Positions 44,001-54,339 of a stretch of DNA of 64,000 bases are shown piece by piece. The stretch is from assembly GCF_026151205.1 (NCBI RefSeq), contig NC_087076.1:18155419-18219418 (forward strand). The letters are read 5' to 3'. The position numbers were made by a program, and so were the translations under genes. The first letter of the stretch is position 1, and each line of letters begins with the position of its first letter. A model generated the notes under the pieces. The model did no database searches, had not been told where the DNA came from, and was given only the letters and a program-made list of their open reading frames with translations. This DNA comes from Bolinopsis microptera (lineage: Eukaryota; Ctenophora; Tentaculata; Lobata; Bolinopsidae).

Positions 44001-45131
44001 TTTTTCTCGTTAGCAAAATTTAAGGGATATTTACTAATCATGTCATATTATTCCACGTGATAAATAACCCTATCATGCTTGATATATTGGTCAACTGAGC
44101 TGAGTAACTAAAAGAACTCTCATTTTACAGGACAAGTATATTTTAGGAGAACAAACACAAAGCATTACAATTTGACTCAATCCAATCATTAAAATATCTT
44201 AAAAACGCGAAGATGAACTGAGTGGAGTTGGGTTAAAAACATATAAGAGATACGATGATTTAACTTGTAGAAGCTTTCAATAAACATGTGTTAATCGTCG
44301 TCAGCGAGACAGATTTGAAATGACGATCATGTTATCAGACAATTTGTTTTTCTCGTTAGCAAAATTTAAGGGATATTTACTAATCATGTCATATTATTCC
44401 ACGTAATAAATAACCCTATCATGCTTGATATATTGGTCAACTGAGCTGAGTAACTAAAAGAACTCTCATTTTACAGGACAAGTATATTTTAGGAGAACAA
44501 ACACAAAGCATTACAATTTGACTCGATCCAATCATTAAAATATCTTAAAAACGCGAAGATGAACGTTTTTTGAGAACTTCAATCTTCAGGATAATCTACT
44601 TTTTTATCTATTTTCAATTTTGAGGATTATCGTCGATTCTTCATGCCCACGCCCACAACATTTTTACATACCTAAAAGTGGGGTATAATTCTGGCACATT
44701 GAATGAAGATCTGGCATCGTGCCCATGAGATATCGCCAAGTTGGCTTTTTTATCTTCTTGAAGTCTTTAAACTCAAAGTGTGCATTCCATGGACTAATCT
44801 CAGTGTTATCCGTAAACAGTTCCCTTTCTTTCTTGTTCAAATTACCTGGCCTGAACAGGGTTGAACATTTAATACTATAGGAGGCGAATATGGTCCGAAT
44901 AAAATAACAGAGTACGCGATCAATCTGTTTAAATTTAGAAAAACTCCGTTAACTAATAATAATAACTCACATAAGTTTAAAAGGTGCATCACGGAGAGCC
45001 TGTCCCAGATCGGCTACACTAAACCGCCTGTTAAGTTGTTTCCTGACCACTTCAGGCCTTTTTATCTCTCTGAGTGGTATGACAACGTCCGAGCTCTCAG
45101 GAAAAACTTCATCGCGGGGAGTAGGGCCCAT
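38068..45131 (-). CDS. Urea transporter-like protein fused to ankyrin repeats
   Basis: A 12-exon minus-strand gene: 45131-44971, 44850-44672, 41388-41292, 41125-41019, 40873-40729, 40180-40034, 39756-39488, 39372-39238, 39084-38878, 38765-38645, 38535-38349 and 38214-38068. All phases agree, giving 633 residues and a TAG. The first two thirds follow the SLC14/UT channel fold as two repeated halves: WRYLMGTMPDLHSM, NPFLGLCVMIASALDNW, ELIYSGLYPVQG, FQALCSFFVKTLNVTP, then YGMSSLMFSYSYWSALPLS, SPIMLVTTWLGSVLGVV, LFDIVANHSLAIS and TVPEDHLRRYILSRQ, the equivalents of the usual VNNPxxG, AGLYGYNG and TYPEANRxYYLS blocks. A tail of about four ankyrin repeats follows (GADPNLSDYDGRCALHLAAS, NETDNYHHTPLFEALKGEHY, GVDPNCKDYDMRTPLHIA), similar to asparaginase tails. 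A plasma-membrane urea/ammonia channel with a cytoplasmic scaffold is likely. The start ATG at 45131 has a good context, but an upstream exon is possible. Confidence 0.82.
40226..40635. repeat. Dispersed repeat family (gggagcatcacggctctc ends), copy 2
   Basis: Second copy of the repeat at 34.1-35.25 kb, in a urea transporter intron. The ends read agtagggagcattacggctc (40,231) and gggagcatcacggctctcgg (40,388), then tcgacgtttcggcactcatt, gtaaggtagaccccaacttg, and a doubled acttggctaaacatacac. Confidence 0.7.
41931..42844 (-). CDS. Secreted Cys/Lys-rich repeat protein, frameshifted copy, nested in intron
   Basis: A signal peptide (MVLFVAVLALFLANLGTSSA) starts at 42844. The predicted mature protein has two tandem units of about 105 residues, each with a cysteine block (KECMKTCMATAECGTLEC, then CKTECCPG in unit 2) and a Lys/Gly/His-rich block (GKNHGPGKRGKKGG). 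In unit 1 the run caattttcttcag (42604 area) is one T shorter than the same site in unit 2 (caatttttctttag). This breaks the frame: reading from the signal peptide stops at VLEKI (42572), while the rest lies in another frame (42629-41931). Either a pseudogene or an assembly error. It lies on the same strand inside the second intron of the urea transporter-ankyrin gene. The family was not recognised. The Cys spacing (C-x3-C-x5-C-x4-C) resembles many small secreted proteins and does not assign a function. Confidence 0.6.
43400..43670. repeat. cctcaccacagac minisatellite
   Basis: About twenty 12-13 bp units (ccccaccacaga, cctcaccacaga) with substitutions, in a urea transporter intron. The Val/Gly/Ser-rich minus-strand reading frame over it is an artefact. 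Confidence 0.9.
43959..44575. repeat. ~265-bp direct duplication
   Basis: 43959-44218 and about 44,302-44,564 are near identical (gagacagatttgaaatgacg to aaaacgcgaagatgaac), differing at a few bases only, and are separated by 83 bases. A recent local duplication within the same intron; no coding content. Confidence 0.9.
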
Positions 45132-46775
45132 GGGACAAAAATTGCGATCCCTACTTTTAGACAAGTGTTAGCAAATTAAATTCATTATTATTTTCTAATT
45201 GGAACCGTATCACTTTCATTCTAGCAAACGAGTGCTATGAAGTCAGATCAGAGGGCTTATGTCTGCAGGTGGTCCGCATACCACAGAATGAGAAAGAAAT
45301 TACTGAAACTAAAATTAATTATCAACTATTAAATCTATTAAAAGACAAAGTTTTTATCGTTGGCCGTCAAACATCAAAGCAACAAAGTAAGCTTGGCAGA
45401 GCCAAAAGGTATCATTCAAGAAAACGGATTGTACGAAAACAAAATATTTGAGAATAGGAATAGGATGCTAATAGTATTACCAGGGAGCAATCCTTCTTGT
45501 AATTTTGAGAAGAATCGGAAGGAAGCAAACAAAACAAAATGTTCATCAAAGTGTGAAACCAAAGGAGGATATTCAAAACTGATATGAAGTAGGATTATAG
45601 GATGCTGATTTAGGTGGGAACTTTTTGTTTTACCATTGTCTGATTGTTTAATGTTCATCTTTCAGTCTAAAAAACACATCCCACATGCAGACTCAAGTAT
45701 GAAGTAGTGATCAGCTCCCTCTTTGGCAAAATATTTAGGAACTAGGAAGTGTGCAGTGTGCACTGTGCACCCCACTGTAGGAAATTATGTAGGCCAGAAA
45801 AAGCCCCTTAATTTCGGTAGGATCACTGGATCAGGAGTATTCCCTGAAATCTGAATATTTTGAAATCTTGCCCTACTATATTATATTGTATACCCAATCA
45901 ATGACTCTTGATCTTTCCAGATTCAATCTCAGTACCAGTATTAGAACTGAAAAGTGACACCTTGTTACAAGTTAGATTGGAGCCGATTGTGGTAAAACCT
46001 TTTATGGTAAATAGAAGCATAGGCAATCGGTTCAACAGCTATGAATTCCAATCTAAACTAAAGCACGTGTTATACCATCACGATCAACAGTTATAATACT
46101 CATTTTGGGGCTTTATCGAGTCAAGAGTTTAATCTTGACTGATTTCATCAGCTTTAGTACATTCTGAAGACAAGAAACAGGCCGCTACTGAGCGATAAAC
46201 AACCATATCTGACATCAATTTGCTAATAATCACACGTGTGGTTATCGTGTTCAACACCAAGTCTCAGTAGAAATAACAAAGCAATTTGTTCAATATGGGG
46301 GGGGGGGGGGGGGGGGGGGGGGGCCAATATGAAGGTAGGACAATATACAGATACTCATGAATAATGAATGGTTATTGGTTGTACAACTACAACTCATATC
46401 AATACATACACACTGTCACATCGGTAAACAGTGAGGGGATGAAGCCACATTTGTAACGATGCAGGGGGCGCCGAAAAAGCGCCCCTCCCCTTTTGGCGCC
46501 CCTCCCTAAAATTGAACAAATTAGGTGTGTTTCTAGAGCAAAACGCGCAGTTTTGCTAGTACCTCAGTTACGTTTAAAAAAATTGTCCCACATTCAAACG
46601 ACGATTTGGCGCCCCCTTAAATGTGAATTGTGAGAATGTTGTACAATTCTTCGAAAATAGTAATACTCGAAATTTGGGTAGTGAGCTAGTAATAATATAT
46701 GGTATTACCTGATTAGAACCTGTAAGACTCGCCATTTTTGAGATTCAAGCAAATCTGAAATCGAGGATGTTCAAA
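45132..46775. other. Intergenic region upstream of the urea transporter gene
   Basis: It should include the transporter promoter. Several short plus-strand frames (45,230-45,590; 45,908-46,096) have unremarkable composition and could be decayed exons, but no domain is recognisable. A poly(G) run lies at 46,297-46,323 and gcgcccctccc-type repeats at 46,468-46,510. Confidence 0.45.
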
Positions 46776-47108
46776 GGGTCAGGGTCAGGGTCAGGGTCAG
46801 GGTCAGGGTCAGGGTCAGGGTCAGGGTCAGGGTCAGGGTCAGGGTCAGGGTCAGGGTCAGGGTCAGGGTCAGGGTCAGGGTCAGGGTCAGGGTCAGGGTC
46901 AGGGTCAGGGTCAGGGTCAGGGTCAGGGTCAGGGTCAGGGTCAGGGTCAGGGTCAGGGTCAGGGTCAGGGTCAGGGTCAGGGTCAGGGTCAGGGTCAGGG
47001 TCAGGGTCAGGGTCAGGGTCAGGGTCAGGGTCAGGGTCAGGGTCAGGGTCAGGGTCAGGGTCAGGGTCAGGGTCAGGGTCAGGGTCAGGGTCAGGGTCAG
47101 GGTCAGGG
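46776..47108 (+). repeat. (TCAGGG)n hexanucleotide array, about 55 perfect copies
   Basis: Uninterrupted gggtca units with no visible substitution over 333 bases, one base away from the TTAGGG telomere unit. The Gly-Ser and Leu-Thr repeat frames through it are not genes. It is followed by the ggtcaattgt/G-tract motif also seen at 2,395-2,450. Confidence 0.97.
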
Positions 47109-47585
47109 TTAATTGTATTAAATTATATTGCCGGGGGGTCAATTGTGGGGGGGGGGTCAATTGTCGCCCATCCCCCCGGCCCCCACCTTAATCCAGTTCC
47201 TACACGTAATTAAAGCAGCTCAAGCTCACACAGAACGAGAGTAAACAAAGTGAACACTGATCGTGCTACATTCAGTCATTCACATTCCTTAAAGTGAGCT
47301 CACTTTACTCTCGTTCTGTACCGTTGTATTCTAGCGCTTGCCAAGGTGTGCTTTTGTGAATAACGTGTAATGTGTAGACACGAACCAAACATATGTTTCC
47401 GTACTCCGTAGATAAGCAGTCTTATCTTCCAATTAATCACTAAGCTTCAGAGCTGTTACAAATTTCCGCGATTGTTGTCGACTGTGGGTCGTGTTTTTAG
47501 AGTATAGTAGTAGCTCAAGCTGTGCAATTATTAGTGACGACAACATGGTCATCCTTCCTATTTACAATAGTGACGGCGAAGAAGA
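47109..47585. other. Spacer with an inverted repeat
   Basis: agaacgagagtaaa (about 47,231) and its reverse complement tttactctcgttct (about 47,305) form arms around a 60-base loop. Nothing coding was seen. Confidence 0.5.
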
Positions 47586-48492
47586 TACCTTATCGGACCT
47601 TATTTGGACGGACATTACTTGAAGGCTGGAGGCCCTAGCGTTCATTTTAATGTCCGTTCAAATAAAGTCCGTTCAATTAATGTCCGTCCAAGTTGAAGTC
47701 CGTTGAAATTTTTTCAAAAGTTTTCCATTTCTAACTTTTTGTCCAGAATATGACAACTATGAGAACTTTATTGTGCCGTAAGTTAACGACAGAAAGGTTC
47801 TCCTTGGTCTGCCGGAGGCACAGAAAATTCTACTAAAGTATATGATGTTTTCAAGGGTCACTTGGCAGAAAAAGTCAACGAAATTATAGCACTCAACAAC
47901 ATAGTTCATGAGCTAGTCCCCGCCAACATGACAAACTTGTTCCATCCTCTAGATATTACGTTAAATCGTGTTGCCAAGGAAATTGTCCGACGTTGTTATA
48001 GTTCATATTACTCAGGGGAGATAATGAAACAGTGCTAGGAAAGCTCAACGTGATGTTAAGGTTAACCTAAAGTTGTCTAAGATAAAACCACTTCACACCG
48101 AATGGCTTGTAAAAGTTTACACTGAAATGCAGGACCGGGGTATTTTGATAAAAAAAGGTTTCCATAAAGCTAGAAATCACTGATGCTTTAAGTTTAAGCA
48201 TGGACTATTTCATGCACGAAAACCCATTTGATGAAGATGATATGTGATATTAGACACTGATCATGTACATTGTACACATATTTTAACATTTTTACTGCTT
48301 AATGACTGCTTTTCTTACTTACTGTATAAAAAATGGATTTAAAAATCATTTGCTGAAATAAAAAAATTTAAAAAAAATTGAAAAAAATTCGGATTTTTGA
48401 TGGTTTTGAATGCCTTCGAGCGTTCATATTAATGTCCGTTCATAATAATGTCCGTTCATGTTATGTCCGTCCAAATAAGGTCCGATAAGGTA
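47586..48492 (+). mobile_element. pogo/Tigger-like DNA transposon remnant
   Basis: Perfect 30-bp terminal inverted repeats (47586-47615 and 48463-48492; outer bases taccttatcggaccttattt). The outermost TA is symmetric and fits a TA target duplication. The interior encodes a decayed tail of a DDE_1 transposase: VYDVFKGHLAEKVNEI (with the second catalytic Asp), LVPANMTNLFHPLDITLNRV, then a stop, then KIKPLHTEWLVKVYTEM and DALSLSMDYF. The N-terminal two thirds and the DNA-binding domain are missing, so the element is non-autonomous. Copies of aatgtccgttca sit just inside both ends. Confidence 0.85.
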
Positions 48493-49013
48493 AAATGATA
48501 GATAGCGCATTTTTTGCAAAAATTACGCTAGACAGATTGTCAAAATCGGTTAACGAATGGTGTACTTGTAATAACTTAATAAGTGCAAAATGATGAGTAT
48601 TAAGAGAGAGTCGGTTTGTTGCAGTGATTCCTTGACTATACAACAACACAGGGGTTCGCTGGAATGTGCCACAGAAATAGAAATGTTTCAGCAGATGGTT
48701 TTATCTGAACAAGGATTTAGATGTTCAGGATACCTGATTAGTTTCACCATCAATGATGCTGTAATACGGGAAGATTATCTAAAAGCACATTTGACACACA
48801 AAAATTGGAGACATTTAGCTTACAAATCATTTGTACATTTTAACACTGTTTCTATTGCGGTGTCTGACAGATAGCCGCAATCCAACAAATTAGAGCGATC
48901 TTCCTGATTTAACGCGACATAATGAAGTTACGAATGGTGGAATTTCCAGCCCTATACTTATATCAGTGTTTGTGAAATGTTTTGACGATTAAGTCGGGGA
49001 CACTTCACAATCC
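48493..49013. other. Spacer with an unassigned short frame
   Basis: A 94-residue plus-strand frame (48590-48874) has two Cys residues and no known motif. It may be non-coding. Nothing else was seen. Confidence 0.35.
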
Positions 49014-49260
49014 CTTTAAAACGTATAAGATCGAGGCATATACTACCTCACCTCAACAAAGGTCATAATCATAAAGAAAGTTAAATCCAAAAAAATGTCT
49101 GGAATGGGCCATATACAATGTATATTATACATATAATAGAACTTTGTTGGTTAATTTATTGATAGCAATTATTATTAAAGCATGTTTATGGTAGAGATTT
49201 AAGATAGAGTTGTTTAAACAAAGACTATTATACGAATATTCGAATATTTGTTATTATTAA

Positions 49261-50097
49261 CAGGATCATACAGTATGTAAATAGAATCTACCGTGGTAAA
49301 AACATTTTCACAGTTCACACCGTATAAGATCATCCATCAATAATTTAAGGAGACTTTTACCAGGACAATTTACTTTAATCTTATCAGGAAAATTTACTTT
49401 AATTTACTGTTGCTGCGAAGTATCTAGATTCTAGACTGCTTTTAACCTCCTTAGCTGATATAATAAGCGGTTCTAAGCATACCTATTCTCTGCTTGGCCG
49501 CCAGCACGGTGCTAAGCAACCAGTACCATAGAGTCATGCTGACTCTAATGGTCAGTTACTTTAGCTACCAGCTGACGGACCCCGTTTTTATTCTATCAGA
49601 TAATGCTGATGACTATAGGGGGAGATGTTCCAATACCGCTCACCCCGATCCTTCTAGATTCACTAAGGTCTCTCATAGGTCGTTTTGTAATAATGACTTG
49701 CACTCTGTATAAAAGATTCCCGTAACCCATTTAATACACAGGACATAACGTTCACACTCCACATGAACCATTATATCCATCTCAAGAAGTCAAGATAGGT
49801 CCTCCTCAGTCCTCACCCTCCCCCAATAAATAAGAAGAGGAGAACTCTCAACATACAGGAACTTCATACTCTTCGGCCCGTGGAGGGGCCCAGGTTTTTC
49901 CCTCCTTTCTATTATCTATAAACTTTTATTATATTTTCTATTGTTTACATATTGTTATTTTATATACTTAGTCGGTTCAGTGTGTTTTGGTCCGGGCTTT
50001 ACCTGCTGGCCCTGCCATGGCTTTCTAGCTTGGGCAGGTTTGACTTACAAATATATACCAGGACAACCTAAACGACCTTTTACATTATATATATATA
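49261..50097. other. Insert within zinc-finger remnant
   Basis: No ORF with recognisable domains. It contains a short cctcctcagtcctcaccctc piece (49,801) like the 14-17 kb satellite, and ends with an AT microsatellite at the MITE boundary. Confidence 0.4.
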
Positions 50098-50864
50098 CAG
50101 GGTGGGCCAAAAGTCAGTACCCATACGTTGGCCTTTATAGCTCAGTCACTGAGTGCCCAGTTTAAATACTTCTTTCTGGTATGACTTAGTACCACCACTG
50201 GTTCGAGGAATTTGTCAACTTGAAAAATATTCGCGTTCATTTTTTTCAAATGGAGGTTCATTTTCACATTTATTTGATAGTTTGGATAGTCGGATGAAGC
50301 TAAATGTTATTGAATTGTGTTTGGCTATTCGAATTACGTTTGTCCTGAAAGAATTAGAACTGTAGCTTCTCAGATGACCGAGATATGAAGCATAACGAGT
50401 TTATTCATTAAGTGTGATCAGGTGATTGGTTTACCTAATCACGTGATAAGGTGTCCCCGTTAACTACCCCGTTAAACATTATGGGAATTGTTAAGGGTGC
50501 CCAATTAAGGTGTCGTGTCACGGTGTCACATAATCACCCAGTCAATATTGTTAACGAGATACAGAAAATGCTTGATAACTTCGTCATTTCTAATCCGTTT
50601 TGCCTCATGTTTTCAGATCATATGCAACATTTGATAATCTACCGTCTCTGAAAAAATTAGGGGTTCAGCATGTTCAGAGAAAACAATATAGGTGTTTTGA
50701 TATTGAATGGGCGTGGTCTAAAATATTCGAATTTTCAAATTTTGACGACGGAATCCTCGAACCAGTAAGTACAGTATGCCATCTGCAAAGCAACAGCTCT
50801 CAAATATAAAACACGGCGGAGCTATTAAGGCTAACGTATGGGTACTGACTTTTGGCCCACCCTG
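50098..50864. mobile_element. mariner-type MITE, 767 bp
   Basis: Terminal inverted repeats of 32 bp match perfectly (50098-50129 and 50833-50864; outer bases cagggtgggccaaaagtcag), and TA lies on each side. The CAGGGTG-GCCAAAAGT end is characteristic of mariner-family elements. No transposase is recognisable inside, so it is non-autonomous. Perfect ends suggest recent mobility. Confidence 0.9.
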
Positions 50865-51969
50865 TAGTAGTAACCACATCCTTTTTAAATCCGCTGGAGC
50901 TTAGTGTTTAGTTTATTTATTTTATTTAACATGATCTTAGCCTATAAACCCGTGTTTAGTTTACAATATTGCTATCAGAGACGTGTTATATTCATCACTA
51001 TTTTAATATTTTTACTGCTTGATTCAGAGAAATCTAGCTTTTTCCGAGAAACTAATCTTTAATAGATTAGATAAAATGTACTAGTATAGGCCATTCTTTT
51101 TGTTTGATTATTACTCAGTATTTTTTAGTTTTGTACCGTTTTGAGTCACATAGTTTTGTACGTCTTCCTAAGACTTGTTTTCCTTTCCTAGTTTGTAAGT
51201 TATTTTAAAGATTTGTGTATATTCCAGTTGCTTTTAGAACAATTTTATCTCAGATAACGATGTTTAATAAAATGATGCAAAGAACTATTTCGAAGATCTA
51301 ATCAACACCGACTTTTAATGTGTAGGAGTACAGCAACGAAATATATATATGTTTTAATTTATAAGATTAATTAATTGGGTGGTAGGTTGTCTTACTTATT
51401 GCGACATTTTTGAATTATACCAATGCCACGTGAGTCGTGAGATTTAGTAGAATATGATGATTTAGACACATTCAGATTTAAATTGATATTTTTGGCATTA
51501 ATTGCAAAATCTACATTAAGATTTGATTAAACATGATTTATAAAATAACAGATCATATAAATAAAACCGTATAAATTCAGGCTCACAGAGTTTGACTTAA
51601 TCCAGTGACCCAAAAACCTGATTAACTAGCAAACATAAAAAAGTAACAATAGGTAATAAATAGATAACAATACTATACCGATATAAAATGCATAGTTCAG
51701 AAAGATCAAAACGGGATGTTCCTTCTGTTAGTCTTTTGTAAGAGTTTATGGCTGCCGTGATCTTCTCTCTATTTCTTTTCTTCTTCGTGTTGTAGTAGCC
51801 TTGCTGTAACGAGGAGTTAAAGAAATGTCTTTTATGGTGTACGAAGGTCCTGGGAGGTATCATGTTAAAAGATAAATTTAAAGGGCTGAAAAGGTCAATG
51901 AAACATGTGATTGAGTACTTTAAGGAAGCTGAGTGAGAAACGTGGTTGTCCCTTCCACAATCTAGAAAA

Positions 51970-54180
51970 AAGGGGAGGGGAGAGAGAGAGACAAGCATTG
52001 GGTCAAGCTAAAAGTGTCGTCTGTCCAGTGGACAGGCTGGATAGCAGGACCTATTGCAAGTCTGGGTACAATCTGGGAAGGGGAGGGTGATCGTTTTAGA
52101 GGGACACTTACGTTTACTAAGGCTAACATAAAAGAGACTAAGGAGGTTCAAAGAAATCTAGATACTTGGTAGCTCTAGCGAACCCAACAATGTCACTGAT
52201 AGAGAAGGTGTGATGGAAGGTATCCTCTCTGATGGTATAGTTACCAAATTAGTATTTCCTGTGTAAGGAGAATGCTGGACAGCTTGTGAGATAGTGTGAT
52301 GTAGTTTCCTTGTCTTCATCACACTTTTTGCATATGCTGTGGGGTTCGTTGCCAATCTTGTTTTGGAAATATCTGAGATAACTGCATCCTGTGAATAGAT
52401 ATGTAAGAATTCTGGTGTTGTCTCTATTTTGTCGTTTAACGTTAAGCGTGTCTGTCAAAGAAACTAATAATGTTGGATTGGTGGAAATCAGTGGAGGATC
52501 TGAAGAGTAAAATACGATTATAGTGAAGTCGGGAAAAGAAACTGTCTAAAATATTAGAAAGAGAGGAGTGAGTGTAAGGAGCAAAAGGAGGAGGTCCAAT
52601 GGGAGGAGAGTCAGACCCTTTGTTGGCCAGTGAATCTGCGAGATCATTGCCTTGTATTCCACTATGCGCCGGTACCCAGTAGAGGGTGACGGAGAGCGTC
52701 CTGCTAAGTGTGTTGAGCCTTGAGGGCTCCTAGAGTGTCTAGGATCAGGTGGGATCAGGTGATGCTGCCCGATATGGCATGAAGAACTGCTTTGCTGTCG
52801 ATGCAGATGTGGAGCTCAGTAGCTGTGTAGTTGGTCTTGGAGAGTTGAATGCAGAGGTGGAGTAAAGCCAGCAACTCTGCTTGGAAGATGGTTATGGTGT
52901 TTCCAAGTTGGTGGTATTGTTCTGAAATAGTCGATGAGTTTAGATAGAGGACGAATCCCGCTCTTGTGAGATTGTTCTTCACCGAGCCGTCAGTGTACCC
53001 AACTAGTGTCTCCGTTTTATGGAGGAGTGGGATCTGAACTAGGGCTACCGAGCGTTCGAGCATATCCGTTTTGAAGGATTGTGATAGGTTGAGTGAGGTT
53101 GGTGCTATGTCTAAAAGGAAAAGAGGTGGAAGTATCTTCTTGAGCTGGTCGGAGAGAAGGATAGAGTGAGATGTCAGCTTTCCGTCTCTAAGTCCGTTTG
53201 AGGCGGACGAAGTGATGTTAAGCCTGAGGAAAGTTTTGAGAGAAATGGAGTGAATCCTGAGGTCAAGAGGGGGGAGTTGGGTGAGAACCTCTAGGTAGCA
53301 GGTCGGTGAGGAGGAGATGGCTCCTGTGATCAGGAGTCGAGCTGTTCTTTGTACATGGTTGAGCATGTTAGTAGCCCATTTTCCGGAATCCAGTATTTGC
53401 GCTTAGTCAATAAGGCACCGTGGTTGTTATAAAAAGGAGATGATGAAGCAAGTATTCAGGAACAAAGGCATGACACAAAGAAGAATGGTTGGTGGGGATT
53501 GGGACCCACTTAAATCACCTTAACACAGTGCCCCTCAGTAATCCATCCTGTCACTAAAATTATTTGTTATATAGTAGTGTTGAAAGTATTAAAACTCCAA
53601 ACCACTGATCCATGTGAGAGAGCTGGGATAATGATTTGTTCGTAGATCCAATGTGTGTAAGAAGGTTTAAGTCCCCATTTTTTGCTACAAGCGGATCTGA
53701 TGGTGTGCAGGTTTCTGATAGCTTTATTGCAAGTGGCATCTATGTGGGGTCTCCAAAGGAGCTTTTGTTCTAGGGTAATACCAAGGTACTTGACCTCATT
53801 TACTAGGTGAATGTTGATGCCTCTGAGTGACAGGGGTTTATCAAGCGTCCATAATCGTTTTCTGGTAAACTTGATAGCTTGGGTCTTGAGTGAGCTAAGT
53901 TTTACACCGATGGTCGTGCACCAATTATCAATGATAATGAGGTATCGTTGACAAATGGCTCTAATGGTGAGAATGTTTATTCCTCCCACTATAATGGAGA
54001 GATCGTCTACAAAAGCTTGAATGAATGATGTGTCTAAATTGTGGTCAGAGAGGAGGTCTTTAAGAGAAAGGTTCCATAGGAACGGTGAGAGTACTCCTCC
54101 TTGAGGGCATCCTCTGCTGATAATTCTAGAAATTGAAATACCGTTAAGGGTGAGAGTGATAACTCTATGGGGAAACCATA
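51970..54180 (-). pseudogene. LINE (APE/RNase H type) remnant
   Basis: A degenerate non-LTR retrotransposon on the minus strand, 5'-truncated inside the RT. A frame from about 54,177 has ISRGCPQGGVLSPFLWNL, AFVDDLSIIVGG and VKYLGITLEQKLLWRPHI, and ends at 53567. After a break, 53366-52755 has MLNHVQRTARLLITGAI and an RNase H domain (VGYTDGSVKNN, FQAELLALLHLC, HICIDSKAVLHAI). Another break is followed by a region near 52,600-52,690 with YWVPAHSGIQGNDLADSLAN, and then 52458-52249 with ICKKCDEDKETTSHYLTSC. It is related to but distinct from LINE B, with several frameshifts, so old. Confidence 0.82.
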
Positions 54181-54339
54181 TATATTATATCCAGTTGAAT
54201 AAATTATCGTTCAGGCATTACAATTTACAACATTTAATAGTAATACTGATAGCTTCACATTCCTTTCGAGCTGGACAAATATTTGTTATTTTGCTTGCTA
54301 AAAACGTAAATAACATTCATCTGAAACTTTCGATCAGGA

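Larger units (their letters stand above)
49014..51600 (+). pseudogene. Zinc-finger gene copy 1: 3' remnant, interrupted
   Basis: 49014-49260 matches the last codons and 3' flank of the intact zinc-finger gene (ataagatcgaggcatatact; compare 55,515). The match to the rest of that flank resumes near 51,360 and runs to 51,600 (gattttgcaattaatgcc on the minus strand). About 2.1 kb of unrelated DNA, including the mariner-type MITE, separates the two. All finger-coding sequence except the end is lost. Confidence 0.8.

Noticed and set aside
45230-46096. Possible small plus-strand gene
   Set aside because: Several short frames with splice-like edges, but no domain, no consistent phase and no homology that I recognise.
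46767-47213. Gly-Ser and Leu-Thr repeat proteins
   Set aside because: Direct translation of the TCAGGG array; no independent coding evidence.
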